From positions 744,001 through 808,000 of the forward strand of contig NZ_LN881724.1 of the NCBI RefSeq assembly GCF_001457415.1: a stretch of DNA of 64,000 bases, read 5' to 3'. A program made the position numbers and the translations under genes. The notes beneath the pieces are model-generated. The model saw nothing but the letters and a program-made list of their open reading frames with translations, searched no databases and was not told the origin of the DNA. Of this stretch, positions 35,288 through 43,460 are shown piece after piece (the first letter of the stretch is position 1; each line of letters begins with the position of its first letter). The stretch is from Gorillibacterium timonense. Its GTDB lineage: Bacteria > Bacillota > Bacilli > Paenibacillales > NBRC-103111.

Positions 35288-35866
35288 GTGGCGCCCATCA
35301 TCCGTAAGGAAGGGTTAGTTCAGGAGCTAGTCAAATTCAAAGAACGTTTCGCCTCGGGAAATCCCGTTTATTGTATATGTGTCGGAACGGACCAGTCGAC
35401 GGGAGACGCCTTCGGGCCACTCGTCGGCAGCCTGCTGCAATATGCAGGCTATCCTAATGTGATTGGAACGCTGGAGCGGCCTTGCGACTCCGACACCTTG
35501 ACGGCTTGCTTGAACGAGGTGCCGGAAGGCGCCTGCGTGTTAGCCATTGACAGCGTGGTCGGACGCTCCGTCGGGTTCTATCAGCTGGAGCCGCATCCGC
35601 TCGCTCCGGGAAGCTCGCTCGGCAAGCCCCTGCCGAAAATCGGTGTTGCCTCCCTTCTTGGAATCGTCTGCCTGAATCGGTCCAATCCGTATACAGCGCT
35701 TCAGACCGCTTCCCTGCATCGAGTGCTGGGCATGGCTGCGGGTGCTTCCCAGGCGATCCTGGAAGCTTTCGATCCGGATCCGGCAGGCTCCTTCCATCCC
35801 CTCTCTCAAGAAGAACCGATCGGAGTCCTTCTGCATACAGTAGCAGACAGGAACCGTCAAAAATAG
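35288..35866 (+). CDS. yyaC: Spore protease-like protein YyaC (DUF1256)
   Basis: 192 residues, near the family length. Conserved blocks: YCICVGTDQSTGDAFGPLVG, GTLERPCDSDTLTACLNEV, VLAIDSVVGRSVGFYQLE and GKPLPKIGVASLLGIV. The fold is that of germination-protease-like hydrolases; Bacillus yyaC is made in the forespore, but its substrate is not firmly known. I chose GTG 35288 (MAPIIRKEGLVQEL) because GGGAGG lies about 10 bases ahead; the open frame upstream has no convincing start. Supports an endospore-forming host. Confidence 0.88.
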   Translation: MAPIIRKEGLVQELVKFKERFASGNPVYCICVGTDQSTGDAFGPLVGSLLQYAGYPNVIGTLERPCDSDTLTACLNEVPEGACVLAIDSVVGRSVGFYQLEPHPLAPGSSLGKPLPKIGVASLLGIVCLNRSNPYTALQTASLHRVLGMAAGASQAILEAFDPDPAGSFHPLSQEEPIGVLLHTVADRNRQK

Positions 35867-35960
35867 AGCCGGTCAAGGAAGCGCCGTTCGAGCGACTTCG
35901 CGGATCGGCTCCGCTACAATGGAAGAGCTTTGTTTTTATTTTTGATAGAGGAGTGATCCC

Positions 35961-36260
35961 ATGACGAGAGTCTTGCATCGCAATGTGGCGAATGATGATC
36001 AGGAAATATATTGCTGCCTTCGCAACAAAGTCGTGAGAGCGGATGCGGAACACCAAGCCCAGTATTGCAACGGCTGTAAAATGTTCAGCACCCTTTTACA
36101 AGAGGGTGGGGTGGAATGTGTTTGGGAGGACCTACGCACAACCCGTACCCAGGTGAATGTGACGGACCCGTACGCGGAATGGATGGAGAATCAGCGCCGG
36201 GATGTCCATATCACATTTGAAACCGTCCTGACCGACTCAAACGAAGCTCTGACCGGTTAA
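35961..36260 (+). CDS. Small cysteine-containing hypothetical protein, 99 aa
   Basis: Cysteines at EIYCCLRN and QYCNGCKMF form a possible CC...CxxC metal site in the first 45 residues. The remainder is hydrophilic and acidic. ATG 35961 has GAGGAG 8 bases ahead; a TACAAT sequence at 35915-35920 may be its -10 box. It ends 4 bases into the end of the convergent uxaC gene. No family recognised; a small zinc-binding protein is my best guess. Confidence 0.7.
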   Translation: MTRVLHRNVANDDQEIYCCLRNKVVRADAEHQAQYCNGCKMFSTLLQEGGVECVWEDLRTTRTQVNVTDPYAEWMENQRRDVHITFETVLTDSNEALTG

Positions 36261-37663
36261 GCGGGATACGAGTTGCCAAACCCGAAGTACCGGGCGGCAT
36301 TGCCGTAGGAAATGTCTTCGACCATGCGGCCGAGCAAGGCTTCGTCAGCAGGCGCTTCTCCACGTTCCACCCATTCGCCGATCAGCTCGCACAGCACACG
36401 CCGGAAGTATTCATGCCGTGTGTAGGACAGGAAGCTGCGGGAATCGGTCAGCATGCCGACAAAATGGGCGAGCAAGCTGTTGTCTGCGAACACCTTTAGC
36501 TGCTGCCTCATCCCGTTTCGCGTATCGTTGAACCACCAGCCCGAGCCAAGCTGAAGCTTGCCGGGCGTTTCTTTTTGATAGCAGCCCATGAGGGTGGCGA
36601 TGGCGGGATAATCCTTTGGATTGAGCGAGTATAGAATCGTCTGGGGGAGCCCGTCTCCGCTCTCCGCACGATCCAGCAGCCGAGAGAGCGGCTCGGTCAC
36701 ATCCCGGTCGTTCAATGCGTCAAAGCCGGTATTGGCTCCGATCTTCTTCAGCATCGCGCTATTATTGTTGCGATAAGCGTGAAGGTGAAGCTGCAGAGTC
36801 CAACCCAGCTTGCGATAGAGAGAGAGGAGCCGGGACAGCAATTCGGTTTGATAGACGGCCCGTTCATGATCGGTGAGCCGGTCGCCGGCCAACCGTTTGG
36901 CGAACAGCTCCTCCAATACAGCCTCATCTCCGGATTCATAGCGCAGCCAGTCGATCGCATGGTCGGACAGGCGGCAGCCGAGGTCATGGAAATAAGCAGC
37001 CCGCCGGCTTAAGGCCTCGACGAGTTCGGAGAACGAAGCGATGGAGCATTCGGCAGCCTCCTCCAGCTGCTTCAACCATTGGGGAAAGTCTGCCGCATTC
37101 AATTGAAGCGCCCGGTCCGGGCGGAAGGTGGGGAGCACCTGCAGCTCAGGTTCCTCTAAACGAAGCTGCTGGTGCTCTTTCAAGGAATCGGTCGGATCGT
37201 CCGTCGTGCAGATCACCTTCACTCTCGCATTCTTCGCCAGATTGCGGCGGTAAAAGGGCTCCGTTGCTAGCAGCTTACCCGCCTGCTCCCAGATCCGCGG
37301 AGCCGTCTCTCGATTAAGAAGTTCAGTGATTCCAAAGAATCGGCGCAGCTCCAAATGCGTCCAAGCGAACATCGGGTTTCCAACCGTCCGGGGCACGGTA
37401 TCCGCCCAAGCGAGAAACTTGTCGTAGTCGGACTTGTTCCCTGTAATGAACTCCTCGGCGATTCCGTTTGCTCGCATCAGCCTCCATTTGTAGTGGTCGC
37501 CTGCAAGCCAGGCTTCCGTCAAATTGCGGAAGGGCTCGTTGGCCAGAATCTCCCCGGGATCCAGGTGACAGTGGTAATCGATGATGGGCATTCGCTTGGC
37601 ATGGCGGTGATACAAATTTCGGGCCGCTTCGGTGGTCAGCAGAAAGTCATCGTTCAAAAACAT
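36257..37663 (-). CDS. uxaC: Glucuronate isomerase
   Basis: 468 residues. Converts D-glucuronate to fructuronate and D-galacturonate to tagaturonate, first step of hexuronate breakdown. Amidohydrolase-like metal motif IIDYHCHLDPGEIL near residue 30; VICTTDDPTDSLKEH; HLHAYRNNNSAML; GSGWWFNDTRNGM and LTDSRSFLSYTRHEYFRRVL toward the end, all family signatures. ATG 37663 has AAAGGGGA 9 bases ahead. No other uxa/uxu gene is in the window. The LacI-family gene upstream probably controls it through the operator at 37699. Confidence 0.97.
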   Translation of the reverse strand: MFLNDDFLLTTEAARNLYHRHAKRMPIIDYHCHLDPGEILANEPFRNLTEAWLAGDHYKWRLMRANGIAEEFITGNKSDYDKFLAWADTVPRTVGNPMFAWTHLELRRFFGITELLNRETAPRIWEQAGKLLATEPFYRRNLAKNARVKVICTTDDPTDSLKEHQQLRLEEPELQVLPTFRPDRALQLNAADFPQWLKQLEEAAECSIASFSELVEALSRRAAYFHDLGCRLSDHAIDWLRYESGDEAVLEELFAKRLAGDRLTDHERAVYQTELLSRLLSLYRKLGWTLQLHLHAYRNNNSAMLKKIGANTGFDALNDRDVTEPLSRLLDRAESGDGLPQTILYSLNPKDYPAIATLMGCYQKETPGKLQLGSGWWFNDTRNGMRQQLKVFADNSLLAHFVGMLTDSRSFLSYTRHEYFRRVLCELIGEWVERGEAPADEALLGRMVEDISYGNAARYFGFGNSYPA

Positions 37664-37685
37664 GGCGATATCCCCTTTCGAACGA

Positions 37686-37726
37686 GTTTATAGGATTATG
37701 CACACGTTAACATTTTGAAACAAAGC
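37686..37726 (-). promoter_or_regulatory. uxaC promoter with LacI-type operator
   Basis: On the minus strand TTGTTT, 17 bases, CATAAT with an extended TG. The spacer and -10 contain TGTTAACGTGTGCA (plus 37699-37712), an imperfect palindrome with a central CG as in LacI-family operators. It resembles a cre box at 12 of 14 positions too, so CcpA may compete. Confidence 0.55.
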
Positions 37727-37783
37727 CATTGTATCACATCGGACCCCTTAGTGATAAGCGGGCTTTTTTGAATAGAGGGATGA

Positions 37784-38794
37784 TTATTCCTCAGCCGGAG
37801 TAAGCCGTGCAACCGAATCTCGGAGAACAAGGCTCGTCTCGATCAGCCTTTGCTCCGACTCGGTCGAAGGATCGCTCAAGCGGAGAAGCAGCATGCGGAT
37901 TCCGGTCTTGCAGATTTCTAAAGTAGGTTTATGAATGGTGGTCAGGGCAGGATTCGCATAGCGGGCGAACGGCATGTCGTCAAACCCGATCAGCGACAAG
38001 GCTCCTGGCACATCAAGCTTACGGGAATAGCAGGCCTTCAACGCGCCTATTGCCATATCGTCATTGGAGCAGAAGACGAAGGTAGGAGGGTCAGGCAGCT
38101 CAAGAAGCTCTTCCATCGCAGCGAATCCGCTCTCCATTGAATAATCCCCGGCAATCTGGTATTCGGATGGAAGAGAGATACCGGCGGCCTTCAAGCTGTC
38201 CAGGAATCCGAGCTTTCGCTCCATGGAGGACTTGTAGCCAGGCTTCCCTTCTAGAATGGCCAGCTTGCGGTGGCCGCAGGCGATCGCATAATCGATGGCT
38301 GCGCGGGTGCCGTCGCGGTCGTTAGCCGCCACCCAACTGATGCCGGGTTCGTTCATCTGCCGGTTCAGAACCACGAACGGAATGTTCGCTTTCTGGACAT
38401 GCCGGATAAACTCCACATCCACTTCGCTTTGGCTTACGATTAGAATACCGCTGAAGCGTTGAGGAGAGAGGGAGTCCAGGTGGTTCACTTCATCGATTGC
38501 ACTGACCGACAGGTTGAAGGATTCATCCAGCTCGCTGCGGATCCCCTTGATCGCATCCTCTAAAAAGCTCGCTGTGGTGGATTGCCCGAGACTTGAAAAG
38601 AACAAGCCGATGGTATGAGGCTTCTTCATCACAAGGCTTCTTGCGCTATAGTTGGGAATGTAGTTCATCTCCCGGGCGATCCGTCCGATCCGCTCGCGGG
38701 TTTCGAGCTTGATCAACGGGTTCCCATTCAAGGCCCGGGATACGGTCGTATGCGAAACGCCGGCTGCTTTAGCGACATCTTTTATCGTAACCAT
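37784..38794 (-). CDS. LacI family transcriptional regulator
   Basis: 336 residues. N-terminal LacI helix-turn-helix with hinge: VTIKDVAKAAGVSHTTVSRALNGNPLI (then IGRIAREMNYIPNYSARSL). The rest is a periplasmic-binding-like sensor domain (TIGLFFSSLGQSTTASFLED, FCSNDDMAIGALKACYS, LIGFDDMPFARYANPALTTI). It sits upstream of uxaC on the same strand, 120 bases away, so it probably senses a hexuronate or its product. ATG 38794 fits the family start, although the ribosome site is weak. Confidence 0.95.
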   Translation of the reverse strand: MVTIKDVAKAAGVSHTTVSRALNGNPLIKLETRERIGRIAREMNYIPNYSARSLVMKKPHTIGLFFSSLGQSTTASFLEDAIKGIRSELDESFNLSVSAIDEVNHLDSLSPQRFSGILIVSQSEVDVEFIRHVQKANIPFVVLNRQMNEPGISWVAANDRDGTRAAIDYAIACGHRKLAILEGKPGYKSSMERKLGFLDSLKAAGISLPSEYQIAGDYSMESGFAAMEELLELPDPPTFVFCSNDDMAIGALKACYSRKLDVPGALSLIGFDDMPFARYANPALTTIHKPTLEICKTGIRMLLLRLSDPSTESEQRLIETSLVLRDSVARLTPAEE

Positions 38795-38999
38795 AGTGGG
38801 ATCTCTGCTTTCTTAAGGGTTGGGAATGGTATCAGTGTAGGCCGCTAAGCTCACGACGTCAAGCCGATGCTTCTCTTCTCTAGCCTCCAAGACCTGTTTT
38901 TGGAAAGGCATGCATGTCCTTGTTTCAGCTCTAGCAATTCCGTGTATAGATTCTTAGAATCAACGGTAAAATTACCCAATGGAAAAGGAGTTGAAGAGC

Positions 39000-39143
39000 A
39001 TGTCGATCGAACGGTTTATCCTTCGGAAGCTTAGCCGCTGCAAGCAAAAGGAACTTCGTGCGAATCTCCTGCAACTGCTCGTCATCCGTATCCAGAAGGC
39101 CCAAGAGCAAGTCGATGTCGAAATGCATAAGCGGGCAATGTGA
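39000..39143 (+). CDS. Small basic helical protein, 47 aa
   Basis: ATG 39000 follows AAGGAG at 9 bases; an in-frame ATG at 38979 precedes that site. The product starts MSIERFILRKLSRCKQKELR and ends VDVEMHKRAM, basic and predicted to be almost wholly helical. A terminator follows at 39255. The opposite strand also shows an open frame here, but without a ribosome site. No family recognised; the size and charge recall small regulators such as Sda or FbpA, but the sequence does not match them. Confidence 0.5.
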   Translation: MSIERFILRKLSRCKQKELRANLLQLLVIRIQKAQEQVDVEMHKRAM

Positions 39144-39254
39144 GAGTCATCCAGCTCCCGATGTAGGACTTCGGCTCCCGAAGGAAAGCCAGTTAAGCAC
39201 TAGCTTCTCCACAGAAAGATAGCTGCCCCAATACCGAGAATTCGGAGACGATCA

Positions 39255-39286
39255 AGCCCATCCATAATCAGGGACGGGCTGTTTTT
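39255..39286 (+). terminator. Intrinsic terminator after the 47-aa ORF
   Basis: Stem AGCCCATCC/GGGACGGGCT with one mismatch, then GTTTTT. It lies 112 bases downstream of the small ORF. Confidence 0.65.
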
Positions 39287-39381
39287 GCGGAGTCGCGTTC
39301 CTTTTTTATCCCCGGCCACCCGTTAGAGGTGCAGAAATTGAGTCACTCGATAGCTGTGATATTAATCACCAATGATTGACA

Positions 39382-39410
39382 TGGACAAATTCGGCTAAAA
39401 TCCTTATACT
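39382..39410 (+). promoter_or_regulatory. Promoter of the prenyltransferase gene
   Basis: TGGACA (39382-39387), 17 bases, TATACT (39405-39410). Transcription would start near 39417 and pass through the hairpin at 39435. Confidence 0.6.
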
Positions 39411-39434
39411 TTCTCATTGGACCCTGCGGGCTCC

Positions 39435-39465
39435 GCTGCATTTGGCGGTTGCTGCAGCTTTTTTT
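39435..39465 (+). terminator. Leader hairpin / possible attenuator
   Basis: Stem GCTGCA/TGCAGC followed by seven T, between the promoter and the start of the prenyltransferase gene. A competing pairing CCGC/GCGG overlaps it. This could attenuate the gene; the 6-bp stem is short. Confidence 0.5.
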
Positions 39466-39504
39466 GTGATTTTCTTATCATTTATCAATGGTGGAGGCTA
39501 GCGC

Positions 39505-40425
39505 ATGAACGGCATTAAAGACTTTATGAAAGCTTCCCGGTTTTACATCGTACCGGTGATGATTCTTCCGGTCATTCTGGGAGCGCTTGGAGCATACGCA
39601 TGGAACGGAGTTTGGAACTTCGGGCTGCTGGTTGTGACGGCAATCGGCGCCGCTGCGATGCATCTCTTTTCCAATATGATTAACGATCTTTGGGACTACC
39701 GCAACGAAACGGACTCAGCTGCGGCTGAAACCGAGGGTGTGATCCAAACGCACTCCCAGTTTCTCACCAAGGGGATCTGGACGGAGCAAAAGTACGCCTT
39801 CTGGACCTGGACTATGTTTGTCTTGGCACTGGCCAGTGGAATCCTGCTTGCGATCCTGAGCGGATATCCCGTATTGATCTACGGTGGACTTGGCGCTCTG
39901 ATCGCCTATTATTATGTAGCTCCGCCTGTGAAATTTGGCTACCGGGGCAAGGGCTACAGCGAGATCGCCATCGTGATCGCATTCGGCGTGCTTCCGGTGG
40001 TAGGCAGCTATTATGTGCAGACCTCCTCATTTCGGCTCGATGCCGTCCTGCTCTCACTGCCGATCGGGTTGTTGACCACCCTGATCCTGTTTAACCATCA
40101 CTTCCTTCATTGGCGCGCGGATCTCAAGGCGGGGAAACGGACGCTGGTCGTCGTTATGGGAGAAAGCAAGGCGCTTCGGTTCTCCACGATGCTGGTCGCT
40201 CTCGCCTACGCATCCCTCGTCTTGGCCGCAGCAGTCGGAGCGGTGCCGTTGTATGCGCTGTTTGGGCTGCTCACGGCGTTGCCGCTCATCCAGGTCTATC
40301 GCTCGCTAGCGGATGAGAATCCGTCTGAAGCGTACCTTCCGCTGATGAAGGCATCCCAGATGGCTAGCGTCCGCTGCGGGCTTGTGATGGCGGCGTCGCT
40401 GCTTCTTCAAGGAATTCTGAAGTAG
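39505..40425 (+). CDS. UbiA-family prenyltransferase (MenA-like)
   Basis: 306 residues with about eight to nine membrane segments. First aspartate-rich motif NMINDLWDYRNETDSAA (NDxxDxxxD) binds the prenyl diphosphate through magnesium; second region HWRADLKAGKRTLVVVMGE. The layout is that of 1,4-dihydroxy-2-naphthoate prenyltransferase, the step that attaches the side chain in menaquinone synthesis. A second UbiA enzyme of unknown use is equally possible because no other men gene is nearby. ATG 39505, ribosome site GGTGGAGG 11 bases ahead. Confidence 0.88.
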   Translation: MNGIKDFMKASRFYIVPVMILPVILGALGAYAWNGVWNFGLLVVTAIGAAAMHLFSNMINDLWDYRNETDSAAAETEGVIQTHSQFLTKGIWTEQKYAFWTWTMFVLALASGILLAILSGYPVLIYGGLGALIAYYYVAPPVKFGYRGKGYSEIAIVIAFGVLPVVGSYYVQTSSFRLDAVLLSLPIGLLTTLILFNHHFLHWRADLKAGKRTLVVVMGESKALRFSTMLVALAYASLVLAAAVGAVPLYALFGLLTALPLIQVYRSLADENPSEAYLPLMKASQMASVRCGLVMAASLLLQGILK

Positions 40426-40524
40426 GCTCTTCGAGCTGGTTAGCAGGCGAATCCAAGCAAAACCAGTTCATGGCGATCATTATTTGGTAGTAGAAATACC
40501 TAAATCCCGTTATCTCACTCCATC

Positions 40525-40566
40525 AAAAAAGCAACCCACAGTCCGGTTATCAGCCGAGTGGGTTGC
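40525..40566 (-). terminator. Terminator of the 45-aa ORF
   Basis: On the minus strand a perfect 9-bp stem GCAACCCAC/GTGGGTTGC with an 18-base loop, then six T. Confidence 0.8.
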
Positions 40567-40584
40567 TTTCGCTTTATCGTGATC

Positions 40585-40722
40585 TTAAACAGAGGGACGA
40601 TTTGGTTCGTGAAACTGGCCGTTCTTTGTGTTCGCCGTCGGATTTTCTTTGATGCTCTCCACGTTACTGGCTTTGTCGGCCATCGACTGCATTTTCTGGT
40701 TCAACGATTTCTTTTTGCCCAA
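40585..40722 (-). CDS. Small basic Lys/Asn-rich protein, 45 aa (SASP-like?)
   Basis: Too short for most gene finders. TTG 40722 has a perfect AGGAGG 8 bases ahead, and a terminator follows 19 bases after the stop. Product starts MGKKKSLNQKMQSMADKASN and ends GQFHEPNRPSV; very hydrophilic, without Trp or Cys. Size and composition recall the minor small acid-soluble spore proteins (SspK/SspN/SspO types), but I see no diagnostic motif. A further 24-codon frame ending NPETPPVEVRVE lies just upstream on the same strand (40765-40839) with AAGGA ahead of its ATG; it may be a second tiny gene. Confidence 0.55.
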   Translation of the reverse strand: MGKKKSLNQKMQSMADKASNVESIKENPTANTKNGQFHEPNRPSV

Positions 40723-40739
40723 TTTTTATTCCTCCTAGT

Positions 40740-41001
40740 GGGATTGCGTACCCTACAACATTCATTCAACCCGGACTTCGACCGGTGGAGTTTCAGGATT
40801 CCGCTTGTGACGAGCTTCTTTATGCTCGATTTTCATGCGGTCCTTCTTTTCGCATTCGTTCGTAGCGTCAGTTTGAATCTACGCTTTCACTAGTATGAGT
40901 TCCTTTTCGGAAGTCGATTCAACAAGGCGCTGGAATGGCCCTGTTTCGAAATGGTCAACGCTCATCGGGGGTTGTTGGAATTGTCCCGGTACATAAACAA
41001 T
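40740..41001. other. Intergenic with a possible 24-codon minus-strand ORF
   Basis: Nothing else convincing. The plus-strand open frame across 40558-40893 is antisense to the small genes and has no ribosome site. Confidence 0.4.
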
Positions 41002-41034
41002 GCCCTCCCGCTTCCTTTTGGGAAGCGAGAGGGC
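41002..41034. terminator. Strong hairpin downstream of the LPXTG gene
   Basis: GCCCTCCCGCTTCC pairs with GGGAAGCGAGAGGGC, 13-14 bp with one bulge, tight loop. On the minus strand it is followed by ATTGTTTATG, a poor T-run. Probably terminates the LPXTG gene. Confidence 0.65.
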
Positions 41035-41052
41035 TGGATATATCGACAGAGA

Positions 41053-42843
41053 TTATTTCGAACGATCGCGGGCAAACCGCAGGGTTCCGAGTCCGGCTCC
41101 GATCAACAGCAAGCCGGCGGCATAATACCCGATGGGCAGAGACTCGCCTGTTTGAGGCAAGGTTTCAGCGGTCGAGGTGGTTCCCGTTCCACTAGAGGCT
41201 GTTTCACCGCCGCCTAAAGGAATCGGCTCCGGAGTTACGTCGATGAGAATCTCATCCTCCGAAGGGGAGGGGGAAGCAGCGGGCGATACGGTATCCGGGG
41301 ACGGTGAGCTGTTTGCGGTTTCGGAAGCGGTCGCAGGCGTCGGAGTCGGCGTCGAAGTAGCGGTCTCGGATGGAGTCGGAGTCGGCGTCGAGGTAGCAGT
41401 CTCGGATGGAGTCGGAGTCGGCGTCGAGGTAGCAGTCTCGGATGGAGTCGGAGTCGGCGTCGAGGTAGCAGTCTCGGATGGAGTCGGAGTCGGCGTCGAA
41501 GTAGCAGTCTCGGATGGAGTCGGAGTCGGCGTCGAGGTAGCAGTCTCGGTTGGCGTCGGAGTCGGCGTCGAGGTAGCGGTCTCGGACGGAGTCGGAGTCG
41601 GCGTCGAAGTAGCAGTCTCAGACGGAGTCGGAGTCGGCGTCGAAGTAGCGGTCTCGGATGGAGTCGGAGTCGGCGTCACGTCACCGATTGCCAGGCTCGT
41701 CAGCTTGTGACAAGGAAGCAGATCGACAGTCAGCTTGTCGTTCGTCCCGATGCGGTTGGTCTCAAGGGTCAGCTGTCCGCCGGCCGGGATGACGATACCG
41801 CTCCCCTTTTGGGAGCTGCCTTCCAGCTGCCAATTGAACTTGGCGGGGACATCGAGCTTACTCGTTACCGTCCAGACATGTTTCGTTTGCCCCGGAACGA
41901 CGTTCAATACAAGCGGCAACGCATTTCCCCGGCATTTATCCCAAATTTGCAGAAGCGATTTGAGGTACAAGCTGCCGTGCCCGTCTTTTCCGGGTGAAAC
42001 CAACACTCCTCCGGCATACAGATCCGTCTGGTATGGGCCGACATCCGGGAGATCGATCTCCAGGTCGTAGGTCCCCGGGCCGTAGGTACCCGAGATGGAA
42101 TCGTGCAGAATTTGCAGCTCGTAGGGCTCTCCATGCTCTTGTACAACCGTTCCGAGCGGATAACGATAACTGCTGAAGCTGATCGTGGCGCTTCCTCCAG
42201 TGATGACTAGGTGGAGCTTGGCTTTTCCGGTTACGGGATCTTCAACGATTTTGGTTTTGCCCATGTCGATATAGTGGGAGCCGTAATCCTTTGGATCGCC
42301 GCTCATCTCCCGCGAAGGAGCCGGTACAGTGAACATCTTTTGCTTCCCGTCCGCTTCGATCAGGATCGAGAAGCTGCGATCGCTCTTGAACTTTCCGACG
42401 AGCTTGAAGGAGAACTCAATCGTATTTCCCGTGACGGTCGCAGTGAGACCGGGACTGAGGGCGGATGCCCAGGAAGCTGGATCAACTGGCAAGCTGAGCT
42501 GGCTCGCCGACAAATTGCCGGCAGGGCCAACGAAGGTCAGCGGTTCGTCAAAATGCAACTGGAGAATCGACCCGGCGAATAAATCCGGAGATACCGGCAG
42601 CTTTAAGGCATACCGGAAGACCGTGTTCTGATCGCCGTCGGTTCGCACGTAGTCGATGAAATTCAAGTACGTGCTGTCGAGTACATTCGCATAAGTGGTC
42701 TCGGTTACGGTTGCTTCTGTGGCCGCATGAGAATCGGTCGAATGGAGACCGGCGGCCGTAGCATGAAGGATGGGAGCCAAGCCGAAGACTAGGAGAGCAC
42801 AGAGGAGCAGCTTTGCTACCCGTTTTTGATTTGTCTTTTTCAT
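41053..42843 (-). CDS. LPXTG cell-wall-anchored surface protein with 12-residue repeats
   Basis: 596 residues. Signal peptide (KLLLCALLVFGLAPILHATA) followed by an Ala/Thr-rich segment. Residues about 50-385 form a beta-rich outer domain of unknown function (NVLDSTYLNFIDYVRTDGDQ; LQLHFDEPLTFVGPAGNLSA). A repeat region (about 388-505) holds nine copies of TPTPTPSETATS, one with T in place of S, and a partial tenth. The end has a sortase signal: LPQTG (about 561-565), hydrophobic GYYAAGLLLIGAGLGTLRF and the basic tail RDRSK. Sortase would link it to peptidoglycan. No sortase gene is in the window. AGAGGTGA stands ahead of ATG 42843. No adhesion motif is recognisable. Confidence 0.93.
   Translation of the reverse strand: MKKTNQKRVAKLLLCALLVFGLAPILHATAAGLHSTDSHAATEATVTETTYANVLDSTYLNFIDYVRTDGDQNTVFRYALKLPVSPDLFAGSILQLHFDEPLTFVGPAGNLSASQLSLPVDPASWASALSPGLTATVTGNTIEFSFKLVGKFKSDRSFSILIEADGKQKMFTVPAPSREMSGDPKDYGSHYIDMGKTKIVEDPVTGKAKLHLVITGGSATISFSSYRYPLGTVVQEHGEPYELQILHDSISGTYGPGTYDLEIDLPDVGPYQTDLYAGGVLVSPGKDGHGSLYLKSLLQIWDKCRGNALPLVLNVVPGQTKHVWTVTSKLDVPAKFNWQLEGSSQKGSGIVIPAGGQLTLETNRIGTNDKLTVDLLPCHKLTSLAIGDVTPTPTPSETATSTPTPTPSETATSTPTPTPSETATSTPTPTPTETATSTPTPTPSETATSTPTPTPSETATSTPTPTPSETATSTPTPTPSETATSTPTPTPSETATSTPTPTPATASETANSSPSPDTVSPAASPSPSEDEILIDVTPEPIPLGGGETASSGTGTTSTAETLPQTGESLPIGYYAAGLLLIGAGLGTLRFARDRSK
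41332..41676 (-). repeat. 36-bp tandem repeats, nine full copies
   Basis: In-frame repeat coding for TPTPTPSETATS, nearly identical between copies, so copy number may vary between strains. It forms the stalk between the outer domain and the wall anchor. Confidence 0.9.
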
Positions 42844-43360
42844 GCGTTCACCTCTTTCGTGGGTTTCAATTTAAGCATGTTTGCATCCACACTCTAGATC
42901 ATGCAGATCATGGGCGTTGGGTGACATTTTGCGATGATGTTCGTTATAAAGAACCGGTCGGACTGAAAAGAAATTCGAGGGATACTTATTCCCTCGAGCG
43001 TTGAGTTATGACACCCCTTAGAAAAATAATCCGAAGCTCCTAACCGCCAGTGGCGAATACCAAGACTTTATGAGAAAAATCGCTCCTTTCCAGCGCATAC
43101 ACTCCTGGTAGCTTTTAACCGGAACGCATGCCGTTCAAACGTCGCTCTCCCTAACTATTCCATAAAACCATACTCATTCGCAAGAGAATAATTCTTTATA
43201 TAGAACAATGATTTCTTTTTATACGGCGAAGCGAAAATGTGATGGAGCTGAACCCAAGTAAGTTGTTCTTGCTAGCAATAGAGGAAGGAGTCAATAAATG
43301 CTCCTTTCTATTCCCTCTGGAAATCACGATTTGCCGTGAACGAAGCTTTCCACATAAAAG
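42844..43360. other. Intergenic, hairpins only
   Basis: A hairpin with 8-bp stem TCGAGGGA/TCCCTCGA lies near 42970-42996 and a bulged one near 43271-43312 (AATAGAGGAAGGAG with CTCCTTTCTATT). A 75-codon minus-strand open frame (43196-43423) lacks a ribosome site and family features; I do not call it. Confidence 0.5.
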
Positions 43361-43362
43361 AA

Positions 43363-43438
43363 GGGGTGTCCCAAAAGAGAAGTTCCGTACATGATAGGAA
43401 CGGCTCCCCTTTTGAATGATCACTTTTGGAGCAGCCCC
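43363..43438. repeat. Imperfect inverted-repeat element
   Basis: GGGGTGTCCCAAAAG on the left and CTTTTGGAGCAGCCCC on the right bracket about 45 bases holding a second hairpin (GTTCC/GGAAC). The ends resemble those of repeated hairpin elements or insertion-sequence termini; a related half-element lies at 63828-63856. Confidence 0.5.
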
Positions 43439-43460
43439 TCATAAGGAACTACCTACGAGG

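Noticed and set aside
40558..40893. 111-codon plus-strand ORF rich in Phe and Leu
   Set aside because: Antisense to two small basic ORFs with better start signals; no ribosome site.
41177..41710. Plus-strand frame of Gly/Val repeats
   Set aside because: Antisense reading of the Thr/Pro repeat region of the LPXTG gene.
43196..43423. 75-codon minus-strand ORF in the repeat-rich stretch
   Set aside because: No ribosome site, and it runs into the inverted-repeat element.
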